Part shown: piece by piece, positions 23,355 through 35,944 of the stretch | Numbering within the stretch: the first letter of the stretch is position 1 | Layout: each line of letters opens with the position of its first letter | Assembly: GCA_028015205.1 (NCBI GenBank) | Contig: CM051519.1 | Span: 86,573,539-86,637,538 of the forward strand | Direction: 5' to 3' | Length of the DNA: 64,000 bases | Source: Mytilisepta virgata | Lineage: Eukaryota > Mollusca > Bivalvia > Mytilida > Mytilidae | The notes under the pieces: generated by a model | The model's database searches: none | What the model was told of the DNA's origin: nothing | The model's input: the letters and a program-made list of their open reading frames with translations, nothing else | Made by a program: the position numbers and the translations under genes

Positions 23355-23880
23355 AATGGTTACTGAATACGAAAGGTTAAATATTGTCTTGGCATAAAAT
23401 TAATTTGCAATTCAAAAAGCTTTGTATATTGAGTGCACTCTAAGCCAATTTCAAAACTGTTTGACATCAGAGCAATTTTAGACTAATCTATCAAATGACA
23501 ATATTTTCCATCACCACTAATTTTAATTAAATTCTAAACATATATATGATGTGTTAAAAAAGAACAAAGCATGCATTTTCACTATGACGACTTCAAGAAG
23601 TGCTATAATGTATGAGCCCAAATTTAATACATGTAATATAAATGACTTGTCTCTGAAATGTTCAGATACCCAACTCTTTACAACATAAGTTTCCGAATGG
23701 CTCTGTACCTAGCGGTAATTGAAGTTATCATCTTCATTATTGACGTGTGTCAGTTATTGAGTTTTTTTTTTAATGAATAACTACGTTTACTACACATTCT
23801 ATTTGTTGTATACTGTCGTTAGTGTTTACTTTTGTGTAAACTGAATATTAGAATTGATGTGTTTAAAATAAATTCTGTGA
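23355..23880. other. No gene seen
   Basis: AT-rich noncoding sequence following the RT relic tail. Confidence 0.3.
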
Positions 23881-23884
23881 TAAA

Positions 23885-24070
23885 TTTGCTGAACAAGATG
23901 TGAACATTTCCTCGACTTACGACTCATCAATTTTGATCAAGACTTAAATGTTGAAAACCAAAACGAAAGTCCAAAACGTTGAAGATCAAATTCCAAAAAT
24001 AACAAAATGATAAAATGACAAAAAAAACAGGAAAATTTTCAGAAAAGTAATATAATTCATGTCGATGCGA
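23885..24070 (-). repeat. Interspersed repeat, minus orientation (copy 3)
   Basis: Contains 'cgactcatcaattttgatca', 'gttgaaaaccaaaacgaaag' and 'gttgaagatcaaattccaaa', in order with 4073-4310 and inverted to 8560-8880. Confidence 0.5.
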
Positions 24071-24560
24071 TATTAATCGTGCTTTTAGAAACCTAATATT
24101 GTCTTTTAAAATCCAGAATTGCAACAAAACCATTGTTCGCTGACTGTTTTAATTTGTTCTAACATGGCAAACATTTGTTGAGTTTACTTCAAATGCCAAT
24201 TAACCGTCGGCTACTATATTATAAAGAGAACGATATTAAGATGTATAAGTTTTAAAAACGATCATAATATGCATATTGTGAGAAAGTACCAAATCGACAT
24301 TGTGATTACAAGTAATTATATTCTTTTGGGAATATGGGATTAAGAATGATATGGGGGGATCCATGTCGCCAACGATCTGAGATCAAGCATAATGTATTAT
24401 TCTCAAATGCGTACTTATGTATTGATTTTTTTTAGTTAACTGCCCAAGCAATAAGTAAATCCTCATCAAGTAGGACACGGTGATCTAAACCTAATTCAAA
24501 AACACTGTGCAATCAGATTTATTCACAAGTTATCTGTCTCATCTATCAATTTCCGTAACA

Positions 24561-24870
24561 TTCTGTCGGCATTTTAGATGCATATGATGCAGATGTAATG
24601 TAAATAAACTGCCTTTCACGATTGTTCTACCGATTGTATGCGATTGGCTTTATCAAGTACAGATTACTGAAAATTGCTTTTAACTACATAAAATTATGTC
24701 ATGAAATTCAAAAGCCAAAGAAAATTTATCTGATATTAATGAGAAATCCAATTAATTTGTAAGTCGTTTGAAGGGTTGATGTTTTTTCTTTAATCAATTA
24801 ATTTACCGTTATACAATATGTTAACAAAATTGAAATTCCTGTGACAGGATGTTAAAGTGTAATTAAATTA
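24561..24870 (+). repeat. Segmental duplication block A, distal anchor
   Basis: Matches 51330-51575 in order: 'tttcacgattgttct', 'aaattgcttttaac', 'attaatttgtaagtc(g/a)ttt', 'gaaattcctgtgacaggatg' against 'gaaattcctgtgacatatat'. This extends the duplication of 9.2-16.6 kb with 31.3-46.2 kb to about 25 kb and 51.6 kb. Confidence 0.75.
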
Positions 24871-25069
24871 GTCTTGGTTACCTAAAGTTGTACTTTTGAT
24901 ATAATTATCACCCATAATTGGACACAAGGTTTTGTCCTGTCACTTTATGTAGTCAGGAACACACTGTTGTATTTGGAAAGTATAAGATTAATTCATTGTT
25001 TGGAATATTTGAATCATAGTTCCTCTAAAAAAAGTTAGAGGACAAATATACATAAGACCAAACAAAAAT

Positions 25070-25262
25070 ACGAAATCAATTAAACAGACAAACCCGGAAG
25101 ACAAATGAACATCCACAAGCACAACAAATAAACACTGAAAAACTTTTAAAAAAATGAACAAAACGAACTCCTATATACACCAGGATTGAACTCAGGTGCT
25201 CCGGAAAGGTAAGCAGTTCCTGCTCCGTATACGGCACCCGTCGTGAAGTTCAACAAAGTCAA
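25070..25262 (-). repeat. Second tail type of the RT family, minus orientation
   Basis: The minus strand reads 'ggtgctccggaaaggtaag' as its complement and then 'gttcgttttgttcatt', 'gtgcttgtggatgttcattt', 'cttccgggtttgtctg'. The same tail occurs in plus orientation at 36615-36765. It shares the 'ctgctta..ttccggagcacctga' head with the common tail but differs afterwards. Confidence 0.5.
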
Positions 25263-25825
25263 TCCGGTGGAAGTCACAAATCAGTCAGTGGAGGTACACA
25301 TTTGTGACTAAATGTAATATTTATTTTTTTACATTTTCTGTTAATGAGATCTTTAATTACGGTTTTAATTCAGATTTCATCAGGTAACAAATTTTAACGC
25401 AATTTTAATTCTGTCAGAAAATTACTATAAATGTGGTAATAATTTGCTTTGACATTTATAATTAATTTTGAATTGGATGAAATAAAATTAAATTATGAAG
25501 TAAATTAAATTACATTCTGTTGTCGGAAGTATTGTTTTCACCATTATGCTCTATTGTTAAGACTGGTTGATTGTTTTTGCTTAAAGTCCAGTGGCAAATA
25601 TTTCATGCTTCTTCCGAGAACCAATTGAACAATTTATCAAACAATTCAAATTGGGGGGACATGGGACACAAAGGGGAACCAAGTTTGATTGCCACTGTAA
25701 AGGGGTGGATGCTTTGGTAGGGTTGGGTAATTCAGCCTTCTTTAGCGGACACCATCCTACTCTTTTTCGAAAACTACAGAAGGGGTCTTTAATGTGCCGG
25801 GAGCTCGGCATTCTCTAAACACGTT

Positions 25826-26811
25826 ACCCATATGGCAAAATTGCGGGTACTTTGGTAATTTGCATAGCGGCCATTTTGGATTTCTCTGACGACATTCATT
25901 ACAAAGCATTAAACTTGCCCCAAAAAATAAAAATGCAAATATTCAAATTCTTATAACTCATAAGCAATTTGTCCGCATATAGGTACATTCTACACAATAT
26001 TAGCTTTCCTTTCGTGTGCAAATAAACATTGTCAGCATTGAAAACTTTCAGCCAATTCAGTTTAAAAAACTGAAGAGTAACCGTAGTATAACTGCTATAT
26101 GAATTAACAAAAATTAGTTAAAAATGCAAATTCAAACTACAGATACAGATACAAAGGCGAGATCATACATAAATTGTCCGCATATAGAGAACAACTTTGG
26201 AGAATGAATTTAATGAGGAAATAAGTTTTATCTCACCTGCTTTCATAACTTTTCGGCCAAAATGTTTTTAAAACATGATAATTTCATGTCTCCCATAGCG
26301 TAATCCTTCAAATATGAAGCCTTTCCCCTCAGAATTAAACAAACAATTTGTTTGTTTGTTTGGAGTTTACGCCGTTTTCAGCACATTTGGCTATTTCGCG
26401 GCGGCCAGTTTTTATTGGTGGAGGAAGCCGGAGTACCCAGAGAAAACCACCGACCTTCGGTAGGAAAATTGGCAATCCTTGTCAATTAAGATTGGATTCG
26501 AACACATTCCGCCACAGGTGAGATTCGAACTCGCAACCTCAGCGTTGACAGGCTAGTGATCTTTAGCAGTCATGACGAACTACCTAGACCACTCGGCCAC
26601 CGAGGCCCCCAAACGATTTGTAAATATCCGCCAAAGGACGTTTTCATAGATACATTAGTTTAAGAGCCAAGACGGAAAAAGACTCGATTATCCGTAATTC
26701 AAACAATTTTATCATTTTCGATCTACAACTAAGGGAGGTAATTTGCTTAAAAGGGCTGAAGTCACGTGATGCAAATGCCATGAATAATGTACCCAGCATT
26801 TTGCCATATGG
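25826..26811. mobile_element. Non-autonomous DNA transposon with TIRs, holding a nested SINE
   Basis: 'acccatatggcaaaattgcg' at 25826 and 'cagcattttgccatatgg' ending at 26811 form terminal inverted repeats of about 23 bp with a few mismatches; weaker pairing continues inward ('ggtaatttgcat' with 'atgcaaatgcc'). The interior is AT-rich and has no transposase. Without the SINE at 26351-26609 the element is about 730 bp. Confidence 0.6.
26351..26609 (-). mobile_element. tRNA-headed SINE with 11-bp target-site duplication
   Basis: Minus-strand SINE. The head at the right end carries 'ggtggccgagtggtctaggt' (box A) and 'gcgagttcgaatctcacctg' (box B); the body includes 'actccggcttcctccaccaa'. The flanks 'caaacaatttg' (26340-26350) and 'caaacgatttg' (26610-26620) are an 11-bp duplication with one difference. 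The head looks tRNA-Ser/Leu-like. The body may belong to the MetaSINE group described from bivalves; that is from memory. Confidence 0.85.
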
Positions 26812-27477
26812 CACTATGGTCAGCGGTCAGGCTTTCCGTATTATGACCTGACAACCCCCCCAACGATAGGGTCTGTATGGGTTGAGCTCCCGTGATCCAT
26901 CACAGGTGCCTAGCTATTGTTAGGTAAATCATATTTAAAAATTACTTCGAAAAAGAATATGAAGAATCCTTAATAAAATTGATACTTATTGGCCATCAAC
27001 TTTGTAGAATCCTGTGTCATATGGTATCCCCCATGGGAAATTGGTCCGAGGTCAATTTTTACCCATAATATATTGGACCTCCTCGTTGATATCCACCCGT
27101 ATGTCGGGATGAAATTTCTTTTTCTTAACACTTTATGTACGCACTCAGTCTTGTTCTGGGTTTCATAGAGTCAACACTTTTTTATTTTTTCATACTCGTG
27201 ACCATATCGGTCGAAACGTTTGGCTATTTTCACTTTTTAGTTTGGTTGTCTTTTTTTAACGATTTTGTATTTGGTTTTGTTGGGCGTGTGTATTTTGTAC
27301 ATTTAAGTCGTCTTATGCACCTGTTGACAGCTCACCATTTCCATTTACTTTCCTCGTTTTCTATTGTCGTACGAGCTGTTTCGCAACATACTTACTTTTT
27401 GTATATTTGTGCTGATTCACAATTATGCAGAACTGTGCATTCCCGATTCAGCACAAAATGGTAGAACTGGGTATGCA
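26812..27477. other. No gene seen
   Basis: Noncoding, with a short inverted motif 'ggtcagg..cctgac' near 26830. The 109-codon open frame at 27135 is T-rich and has no recognisable motif. Confidence 0.35.
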
Positions 27478-27595
27478 CCAGTTTATACCTGTAAACACCA
27501 ATTTTAATGTCTTGGTTTGACCCGACCGGAGATCGAGTCCAAGGCCTTCCGCACTCGAAGCGAGTACGCTATCACGAAACCACCGAGACGGTATA
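27478..27595 (-). mobile_element. SINE head, second type
   Basis: The minus strand reads 'gtctcggtggtttcgtgata' (box A region) and 'ggactcgatctccgg' (box B). It matches the head of the full SINE at 38074-38460, including the following 'acattaaaattggt'. The 3' part is missing. Confidence 0.65.
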
Positions 27596-27929
27596 TAGTA
27601 AAACAGAGCTTAAAAAACTGTTATTGATTATCTTGCTCCCCTACACCTTAAGGAGCAATTAATGAAGGTAAATCTTCAACTTTAAAAGATATCTTTTAAC
27701 GTCATAAAATATTACATGGAATAGCTCGTTTACGATATAATTGTTTCTCAAATTATATTTTAAAATAAAAATCACATCCACAGAGAAAGATAAATCGAAA
27801 TGGAGAAGAAAGTAAAACATGTTATCAACAGAAAAAAACCAAATGCAAATACAACAAAAGTAAAAATTGTCCGACGTTCCGATCAATATGACATTGATTA
27901 CGAGCATGAAGAAATAACAGGTGTTAACT

Positions 27930-28037
27930 CTTGGTAAGGAGACGACCATTTGATATTCAGGGGGGGGGGGCAGGAGGATTTGTTTTGGATGGGTTATTTA
28001 TTTTTGTGGAATATCAAATGGTCGTCCCCTAACCAAG
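27930..28037. mobile_element. MITE-like foldback with G-run
   Basis: 'cttggtaaggagacgaccat' at 27930 and 'atggtcgtcccctaaccaag' ending at 28037 are arms of an inverted repeat that extends to 'ttgatattc' on each side (about 30 bp, few mismatches). The interior has a run of ten G's (27961-27970) and 'ttggatgggttattta'. I recall similar short elements in other marine invertebrates. Confidence 0.8.
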
Positions 28038-28039
28038 AT

Positions 28040-28820
28040 CAAGACAGAGGGCGTACATAAAATGCAAACAAAAAGAATTTTGAACATTCATTACACGGGG
28101 TCGGGGTGTCCCCAGGCTGAAAATATTTTCTGTTCAAGGCGTTGTCCCCCATTAACTTTCATTAAAACGGTTGCGCGGACTTCTGACGAGCTGTGACCAG
28201 GCAATCGAAAGTGATTTGCAAACTAACAATCAGTCCCATTATTTAATGGAACTTAAGTGTTCGCAAAGAGGTCACAAAGGCGACGACATGTCTCTATGAT
28301 ATATACCTTATCACAATTCGTACAGACGATTGCGTAAACCAAATTTTTATCTATACAAACAAACACATTTAAAAAATGAGATCCTGGGCCCTGACAACAA
28401 ATACATAATACTTTCAACAAATTTATTGAAGTTTTAATGCAAATATAATCAATTCAACAATAAACAATTTCTGTGCACGTAAAGTTTTACGCGATAATTT
28501 GAAAACGAGATATTTATGTGTGAATTTTCACCCTTGAATTTTGTTATGAGGAAACATAATTATCATTGCTATAATTATAATATAGGTGGCAGCAGTGAAC
28601 ATGACGCACTGATACCGCCTCCACCATAACCTCTGTTTACACAAAACACAGCATATACCCAAAATGGAAGACATTTCAATTCACCTCCAAACTATCCTAA
28701 TTATAATGTGAATTTGTCTTGAACTGACTTTAAAGAAAATAGGAACGACGGAATATCCGTCCATTTCGTTTAACTAGTATGAATTATCGTTTAGGGGCCA
28801 GCTAATGCCCGCCTCCGGGT
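28040..28820. other. No gene seen
   Basis: Noncoding. A proline-rich exon-like stretch after 28585 was considered and rejected because it is interrupted by a stop. Confidence 0.3.
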
Positions 28821-28821
28821 G

Positions 28822-28935
28822 CGGTATTTTCTCGCTGCGTTGAAGACCCATTGGTAGCCTTGAGCTGTTTTCTGCTCTTTGGTCGGGTTCTTGTCTTTTT
28901 GAAACATTCCCCGTTTCCATTCTCTATTCTGTGAA
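28822..28935 (+). repeat. Interspersed repeat tail ('ctgctctttggtcgggtt')
   Basis: 'tttctcgctgcgttgaagac', 'ccattggtagccttgagctg' and 'cattccccgtttccattctc' match 53460-53572 closely. In the second copy it follows a reverse-transcriptase relic, so it is the 3' tail of that retroelement or a SINE sharing it. Confidence 0.8.
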
Positions 28936-28939
28936 GACT

Positions 28940-30250
28940 TCAATACAGATTAATTGATCATGTAAACATATGAGATTAATGAATTTAAATTGACACTAAT
29001 AAACAACAAAATGGATAAAGAAAGGTCAACAATGATATACCAATCAATCAATAAACAATTAAATGTATAATCAATCAAAACAAACCTACTGACAGAACTC
29101 CGGACGAAAAATAAAACAAAAAGAGTACAAAGCACATGAACACAACAGAGAATCAGGATAGTTTGACTTGGTACAGACACTGAAGAGTGGTGTAGTTAAA
29201 CCGGTTTTATTGGTACCCAAACCTCCCCCTTATTATTGAACAGATAAGCACAAACAGAAGTCTATCTATATTTTGTTTTCATCATATATTTAAATGTCAA
29301 ACATTTCTAAATATAATTTGCACAAAAAGCGTTTAAATTGAGCACGCATTACGTCGTTTTTCAACATTTAAAACTTGTGGTCAGACTAAAAAGTTTTGTT
29401 TGTCCTACATTTTGTAACATATAGAACGTGCTGTTTACTATTTTCTTCTCGTAGTAAAATATTTCACACGTGAGTAACCAAATCGGAAAGTAAAAAGCGC
29501 GTGCTATACAACATGCCTTTTATGGTAATTGTTATTGCTCCTTACGACACACAAAAAACCACGTGCAAAAACAATCCTTTTATGGTGGTGGCAACCACCC
29601 ATATTTGGATACGTCACTAAGTCTGGGCTTTGCGGTATAAAATACTCTAAATCCCTTGTGAAGAGGTTTTTCACTAATAAAGACATTGCCCTCATTGAAA
29701 TTCGAACCATTAGCTGTGAAATAGTATAGTAATTTAATATAGTTTTATGTGTTTCTGTAAATCTGCTCTATTAGTCATTTGGAATCGATTGTTCCAAACA
29801 TAGCTATATTGTTTTGTCAACCACTACACAAAGTCGTTATGTGTCTGCCAATAAACCATTGGAAGATAACCTCAGAATCATAAAACATTCTTCACAAGTT
29901 TAAATAAGATTACACATTATTACAAAACTCACAGATGGTTTATTTCCACCCAGAATTTTCTAACAAATTCATTTAGATCATATTGAAACCCAATGGACAA
30001 CGTACATTACATACAATAGATTTAGTGAACATTTATTTTGAATCGTAAAGTGAGAAAATATATAATCTTGAAATAAGAAATGAATGATAGTTCATTGAGA
30101 CAATTGAAAGATTGTAGAAAGATGAAAACTCTCTCATAACTTTTTCCTGACCATGTAATTTATGACTAATATTTTCTCACTTTATCGAAATTTATTGGCA
30201 ACAAAATACTGGAGCAAAACAACAAAGATGTATATTTACATTTATTTCTC
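28940..30250. other. No gene seen
   Basis: AT-rich noncoding sequence. The stretch 29500-29730 is less AT-rich and has a TATAAAATA (29636-29644) and an open frame of 66 codons on the plus strand, but nothing recognisable. Confidence 0.3.
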
Positions 30251-30477
30251 CTATTCTTGGCGTCTTTAATCATTGGGATAAAAATATATAATATCTTTAA
30301 CCACTTCCCGGTGATTAAATTTCTACGTGGGAATTACCGCCCTTTTTTCTACAGTTATTGGAACGATAAATTAGAGAAGATCCGAAATGACGTCTATGTA
30401 AACAAACTACATAACGACATTTTCTTGAGGTTTTTGTCGAAAATCATAGGAGAAACAGATTATCCTTCAATTTAATC

Positions 30478-30599
30478 GTGAGTTGTGGAATTTCTCCACA
30501 CTCAATAGTTAAATTTTAGATTTTAACACGCTTGCTAAAGGCCCCCGTGTTGAAAATCGAAAATTTAACTATCTCGGGATGAGAAATTTCATAACTCAC
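30478..30599. repeat. Foldback repeat, about 50-bp arms
   Basis: 'gtgagttgtggaatttctcc' (from 30478) through 'atagttaaattttagatttt' to 'aacacg' pairs with the right arm ending 'aatttcataactcac' at 30599, with several mismatches. The loop contains 'cttgctaaaggcccc'. It is the longest foldback in the window. Confidence 0.85.
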
Positions 30600-32885
30600 T
30601 CGTATCTGAAAGAGAATCTATATATATACGATAAAAAACTAAACACAAGTCAAATTCATGAAAATAGAAGGCAATTAAACCAATACTATAAGAGAAAAAA
30701 CTGTCCTATTCATTCGACTAATAATTGGTATCAAAGAATTTTTATTATTGTCTTCATGTATGGATTATGTCCTCTGAATTTATGGTTAACAATTGTCGAT
30801 TTGCTTATCAATAGTGTATGATATTTTATGTTTTAATTTTAATGAGCTATACCGGTATGTAATCTTTATCACTTTGCAAGTTGTACTTTTTATTACTTGG
30901 AAGATAGGTGTTAAGTGAAAATGATTTCAATGTTTGACATGAACTTTTTGATAAATTCTGCATGATTGTTAAACAAATGATATCAATTTCAATGCATGAC
31001 ATGCACTTTATGATAAATTCTAAATGTTTGTTAATAGTCACTGTCACAAAATATAAAAAAGGAAACAATTAGGCAGAGCGCTATTGAAAGTTAAATGGAT
31101 GTGGTGTTGTACATATATGATAATCAATTTTCTTGTTTCTGTTACTTTCTGTTGTGGCTTTGACTGTGCTGATTAAAAGTTTACTTGACTGTTTTTTTTC
31201 ATTTGATTGGTATCTCAAATCAATCCATTTTTCTATCATTTAACACCTCTTTCATAGGCAAATTTCGTTATTGCAATTTCTTTTTGATTTGACACTGATC
31301 CTCTGATTGGTCATTGATTTGACGCTGGTCCTCTGGTTGGTCATTTCTGTAATACCATAAGAATATGACCTGGAAAGTCTTCTCTTCCGTTTGCAATCTG
31401 TTGTACAACATGAGAATAAATTTTTGAACTCCTTTTTATATTTTTCCTAAAATTTACAAAATGACAAAAATTTAGAAATCAGCTATGTTAATTTTGTTTG
31501 CAGTGAAATAATTATTGAACTCCTATTAAATTATTTCTTAACAAAATAGTAAAATTTATAAATCAAGTGTGTTATCTGCAGTTGGATGGGATTTAATTTT
31601 AATGTATAATTTTTTTCAATATTTTTAGTTCAAAAATTGTCAAGTTGAGAAATAAACCAATAAACACTTTTATGAACTAGTAAAACGTTTGGTCTTTTGC
31701 GGAATATGACTCTCTACAATCGATTTTCTAAGAAAGAGACATTAATATGCACAATAATATTGTGCTCAAAAACTCCTGTCAAAAAATGTTCATGGTCATA
31801 CTACTTCAACGAAAAGTAGCTTTACGTGTATTATTCACTTGGAAACAATTTTGGTGAACTGCTATATGTCCAACGTACTTCATAAACTGATTACCTCTTT
31901 TCTTGTTGAAGAGATACCAACTATATGTAAATGAAATTACTTTTCTAAGATAATGAACGATAAACTTACATTTAACAGTCCATATATAAATGGATTATAG
32001 CAGGCATTACTCATGGCCAGCCAATTAAAACATAACCACACAATATTTATATGCTTAAGCCTGTAAAAGAGAATATATTGAATTTTTCTCAAACGTTATA
32101 TCTAAGAAACGAATTATCTGTTATACACATTCTATAATGAATGTATTAAATTTGCCTTACTGCACTTTTCAATAAATTAATACTTCATCATTCAATGTGT
32201 TGTTGTAAGATATAGAAAGGCAGTAGATACCCAAATAAGACCATGTTTTACCAGATGTATTATTCGGTGTTAAATATATGTATATAGCGAAACAAAGTCA
32301 GGTCATCATGTTAATTTAATTTTGGATTTAACTAGTATTCTATTTGGTTGTCTTTTTTATCTATTGTTCTATAAACACAATATCATATTTGATTAATCTG
32401 TTATTTCCAAACATAGTAATTTAGAACATAGAAAAGTGCTTTCGACCAATGAAATGCAAGAATTTTCACTCTCTTAATAGTGAAGAATGACACAAAGCAT
32501 GTTCTTAGTAAAGTATTATCTTATTGTTCTGTTATAACACAAAAAGGACCATTTACTGTAGCAAAATATTGCCTACAGACATTTGGCAAGGAAAGTGAGT
32601 TCAAAGAAAATTTTATGACCCCAGGCTTTTGAATTGACATTTAATTATTTGTATAAATAGTAACTGTAATAAATAAATCTTTAATACACAAGTAGTTCAA
32701 ATTTCCAAACAATATCTTTTTCCATTTTTGAAAATGACAACTCTGTTTATAGAATTTGGCACATTTATTGTCATTGTATTGTCATCATTGTCATCATTTT
32801 CTTTGTTTTCGATTTCATGTCGATAAATTTTAGGAACAGACAAGTCATTTTCCTGCTCTATATGTTTGTTAACGGGTGGCGGCTG

Positions 32886-35130
32886 TCATGCCTTGCTAAC
32901 ATTTTCTTGCAATGTTTCCAACAGACGCTTATATGTATCAACAGCCGTCGATCGGTGACCACTCCTCGACTTTACAGTGGAATCACTAAATCCTGCATTG
33001 AAAAGTGTAGTGCAACAGGTAACTTTTCCAGAATGATTCGATATATTGCGAGCTGTCATTGATATTCCCGCAGCCTTGAATAATTCCTTCATTTTGCTAG
33101 ACAAAGTGTTTATTCCTATCGGTTGTACGCTGAACCGAATAGAACCATTTGTATCTTTATGTGGTAGAGGCTTACGATAAAACCTACCCTCACGTGGAAT
33201 AAGGGACAAATACCTTTCGTAAATTTTAACCAAGCATCTAGGGTTTGATGGATCACTTTTTTGAGTTATACGTTTAACATCAACATTCCTATTATTAAGC
33301 CCCCCTTGCACGTTCTTGCACAACCTCCTGGTATAATGCATTAACTTTTTTCCATTTGTGTCAACAGAGATACGGAATTGACTAGCATCAAGCTCTCTGT
33401 GCTCATCAAGTGCACGAAATCCAAAGAGCTTATAATACAGTTATAGAAAAAAACAATGTTGGTTAGCCCAGTTGCAGTGTCACAATTGAAAACCCCACTA
33501 TCCCACATGGCTTCCTCGTCCGCTGTCAATATAGGGTCTGCTCTTTTAACATTGGTTCCAATACCATTATTAGTTAGTTCCTTCATTCTACTGTCTAGAC
33601 ATTTTCTAAAATACGCAAATGGAACGGAATCCTTTTGAAAAAAGTTTGTCATTCCTGTTACAATCTGCTCTCAAATACCTACAAAAAATTCGGGTTTTAC
33701 TTCTTGTATAACTACATCGTAAGGATTATTGGGACTTTGTTTTGTTAAAATTTTTCCATTGGTGTAAGAAGATATGATATTTAAGAAAAGTAACAAGACT
33801 GACCGGTGTATCGGAATAGTTTGCCTTTCCAAAATTGGTCAAATGAGATAATAATATACAGCCTTGAAATAAATTAATATCAAATGAAATTTGCCTCACG
33901 AAAACTAGTTTGACTCATTGTAGATACTTTAAAGCTGTATAATTGTATGTCTTGGTTTTTAGTGTTGTTTGGTTGCTGTCTCACTTACGAATATATCATA
34001 TCTCATTTATTTATTAAAAAATAGTAAAATTAAAATAAACAGAAGGTTGAGACCAATTAAGCGATTCGGAAATAATAACCTGTTTGGGCTATACAATTTA
34101 ATAAGCAGTTAAAATATTAGAATATATTTTAAAAAATTATCTTAAAAGTGCACTTCATTAAATAAAAATCAACATCTTTGTTAGCAAGTATCCTAGATAT
34201 CTATTTAATCCTCTGAAAATACAGATTCCTGAGAACTTTCTCTAATACATTATAAGTTTGTGTCCAAAAGTCGCTATAATTGATGTAATAAAATGCACCT
34301 TTAAATTATTTTGTTGTTACAAAAAGACATTTTTCCGTAGGAAGTTCTAAAAATTTCTATTTTTTTTTATATATTTTTGGGGGTAACAGGCTGGGGATTA
34401 TCTCCCAAATGGGTCATATTAACTCATTTGGGTTATTATAGCCCAAATGAGATATAAATTGTTAGTTCAAAAAATCTTAATTTTTGAATTTAGCAAAAAT
34501 ATTGAAAAGTGCATTTGTTTAGGTCAATAGTAGCAACTTTTGGTTAGCGACTTTTCCGGAAAATGAACAAGTTGCTAGATTGATCCCTCTGAAAATCAGC
34601 ATCTTCCAAGGGATCAAAATCATAACAATCATGTATTGAGATAAGTTGCTGCCTTTTGTGTAATCATTTGCACTTTGTGATATTTTCCCTTGAATCTATA
34701 AAAAACGTTTTTTTTTTCGCACAGTAATATTATATCCCGTTTGAGGTATTATAAGGGTTAGGGGGATACAGACACAGTTTCAAGTAGAAAAAACAGGATC
34801 CCAAAGTTACAACATTAAAGAAAAGGGTTTTACCTTAAAATCAAGTAAATAGATACATTTCAACAGTGGACCCCACCCCCCACCCCCCGAGAAATTTTAA
34901 AATTTTATCATACCTTTGAATGCCTGATGCAATCTGGACCAATGAATTGGGTGGATAAGCGCTGCTGTCCATGCGTCTACATTCTTGTATAAAGTGTGCC
35001 ATCCAATAATTTAAAAGTTCATTTGAAAGGCAGTTCGGATCACTGGGTATGAAATACCACCATCAGCAAATGTCTCTTTACACAAATTCCTCTCTAAAGT
35101 GCAAGCAACCCAGACTCCTAAAGCCCACGC
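32886..35130 (-). pseudogene. Crypton-type tyrosine recombinase relic with intron
   Basis: Minus strand. The 5' part (35060-34914) reads ELLNYWMAHFIQECRRMD then PPNSLVQIASGIQR across some frame changes. A donor AAAG/GTATGA (34913) and an acceptor TTTTTTGTAG (33679) bound a 1.23-kb intron; joining is in phase and gives R-Y-L-R. Then come FAYFRKCLDSRMKELTNNGI, DEEAMWDSGVFNCDTATGL, ELDASQFRISVDTNGKKL and FYRKPLPHKD, followed by ISNHSGKVTCCTTLFNAGF, SGHRS and TYKR. These match the KCTD1/ZMYM/KIAA1958-type (DUF3504) recombinase family derived from Crypton transposons. The reading frame is broken near 33650 and near 33435. The catalytic HxxR is HSGK here, while GHR and Y remain. Confidence 0.8.
33679..34913 (-). 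other. Intron of the Crypton-type relic
   Basis: AT-rich sequence between phase-2 splice sites of the recombinase relic. It contains small palindromes such as 'ctcatttgggttattatagc' followed by 'ccaaatgag' (about 34430-34460), and a C-run near 34870-34890. No other gene was seen. Confidence 0.5.
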
Positions 35131-35466
35131 GTGGCAGCAGCCTCACACACGACAGGCTCGTTTTCATATTTCACTAAGTCCTGGGTAGGTAAAAGCATAA
35201 GATCGTACTCGGACACTTCTTCGTGCAATTCAAAATTACCAATTCCCACACCTCGATTCATTATAATATATAAGGCATGAGAGATGAATTACTGACAAGA
35301 ATACACACTTTTTATAATAGAAAAAAGGACTCGCCAGTTAGTCGTGCATGACAGTTAGCTAGAGGGGTTATTTGTTTCACCTTATATTTGAGAACTGTAT
35401 TCTTTCAGACCATGCATTTAATGGACATATAATTAATCAACAATAGAGTCTATATGTTCTAAGTTT

Positions 35467-35553
35467 GTAAGAACATGATAATCCCTTTCTTCATGATAAG
35501 TACTCGCTAACGATCGTACTTAATCATGAAGAAAGGGATTATCATGTTCTTAC
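35467..35553. repeat. Foldback repeat, about 37-bp near-perfect arms
   Basis: 'gtaagaacatgataatccct' (35467) through 'ttcttcatgataagtac' pairs with 'gtacttaatcatgaagaaag' through 'ggattatcatgttcttac' (to 35553), with a 1-nt length difference and a loop of about 12 nt. The least diverged foldback here and the best candidate for a transcribed hairpin. Confidence 0.9.
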
Positions 35554-35944
35554 ATACACTAAGAGAGATTAGGCAACACTCTAAGGTTTAAATTTTCTCT
35601 CACCTTTACAGGTGAATTAGAAAGTCTGGATGGTCAATTTTGTACTAAAATAAGAAGGAAGGCAATAATATATATTGCTAAAATTTATGAACGATATTGA
35701 GGTCTATTTCTAATATTTATAAACAATCAATAATAATACAAATAAATAACACAATTTATATAAAATTATAATAAAACACAAATATTATATACAAATAATA
35801 CACAATTTATTTACAAATTTTAAAATAATTTAACAAAGGTGTAAATGCTGTGAAACGTCGTCGATGTAAGTCATTAGGTAGATGCTGTTTCTGGTGAGTC
35901 TGTCTTTCATTACTTTAAGTAGGTTATATTCTGTAATTGTTCGT

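Noticed and set aside
28586..28725. Proline-rich exon-like stretch after 'tataatatag' (PPPP, then NSPPNYPNYN)
   Set aside because: Looked like a cytoplasmic tail exon, but a TAA follows the PPPP and no partner exon is known. Could be a decayed exon; not supported enough.
29529..29729. Overlapping 66-68 codon ORFs on both strands near a TATAAAATA
   Set aside because: Neither translation shows a known motif, and the open frames mirror each other.
30257..30475. 72-codon ORF with fairly protein-like composition (FLRGNYRPFFYSYWNDKLEK)
   Set aside because: No ATG start, no recognisable family, no good splice borders; ends against the foldback at 30478.
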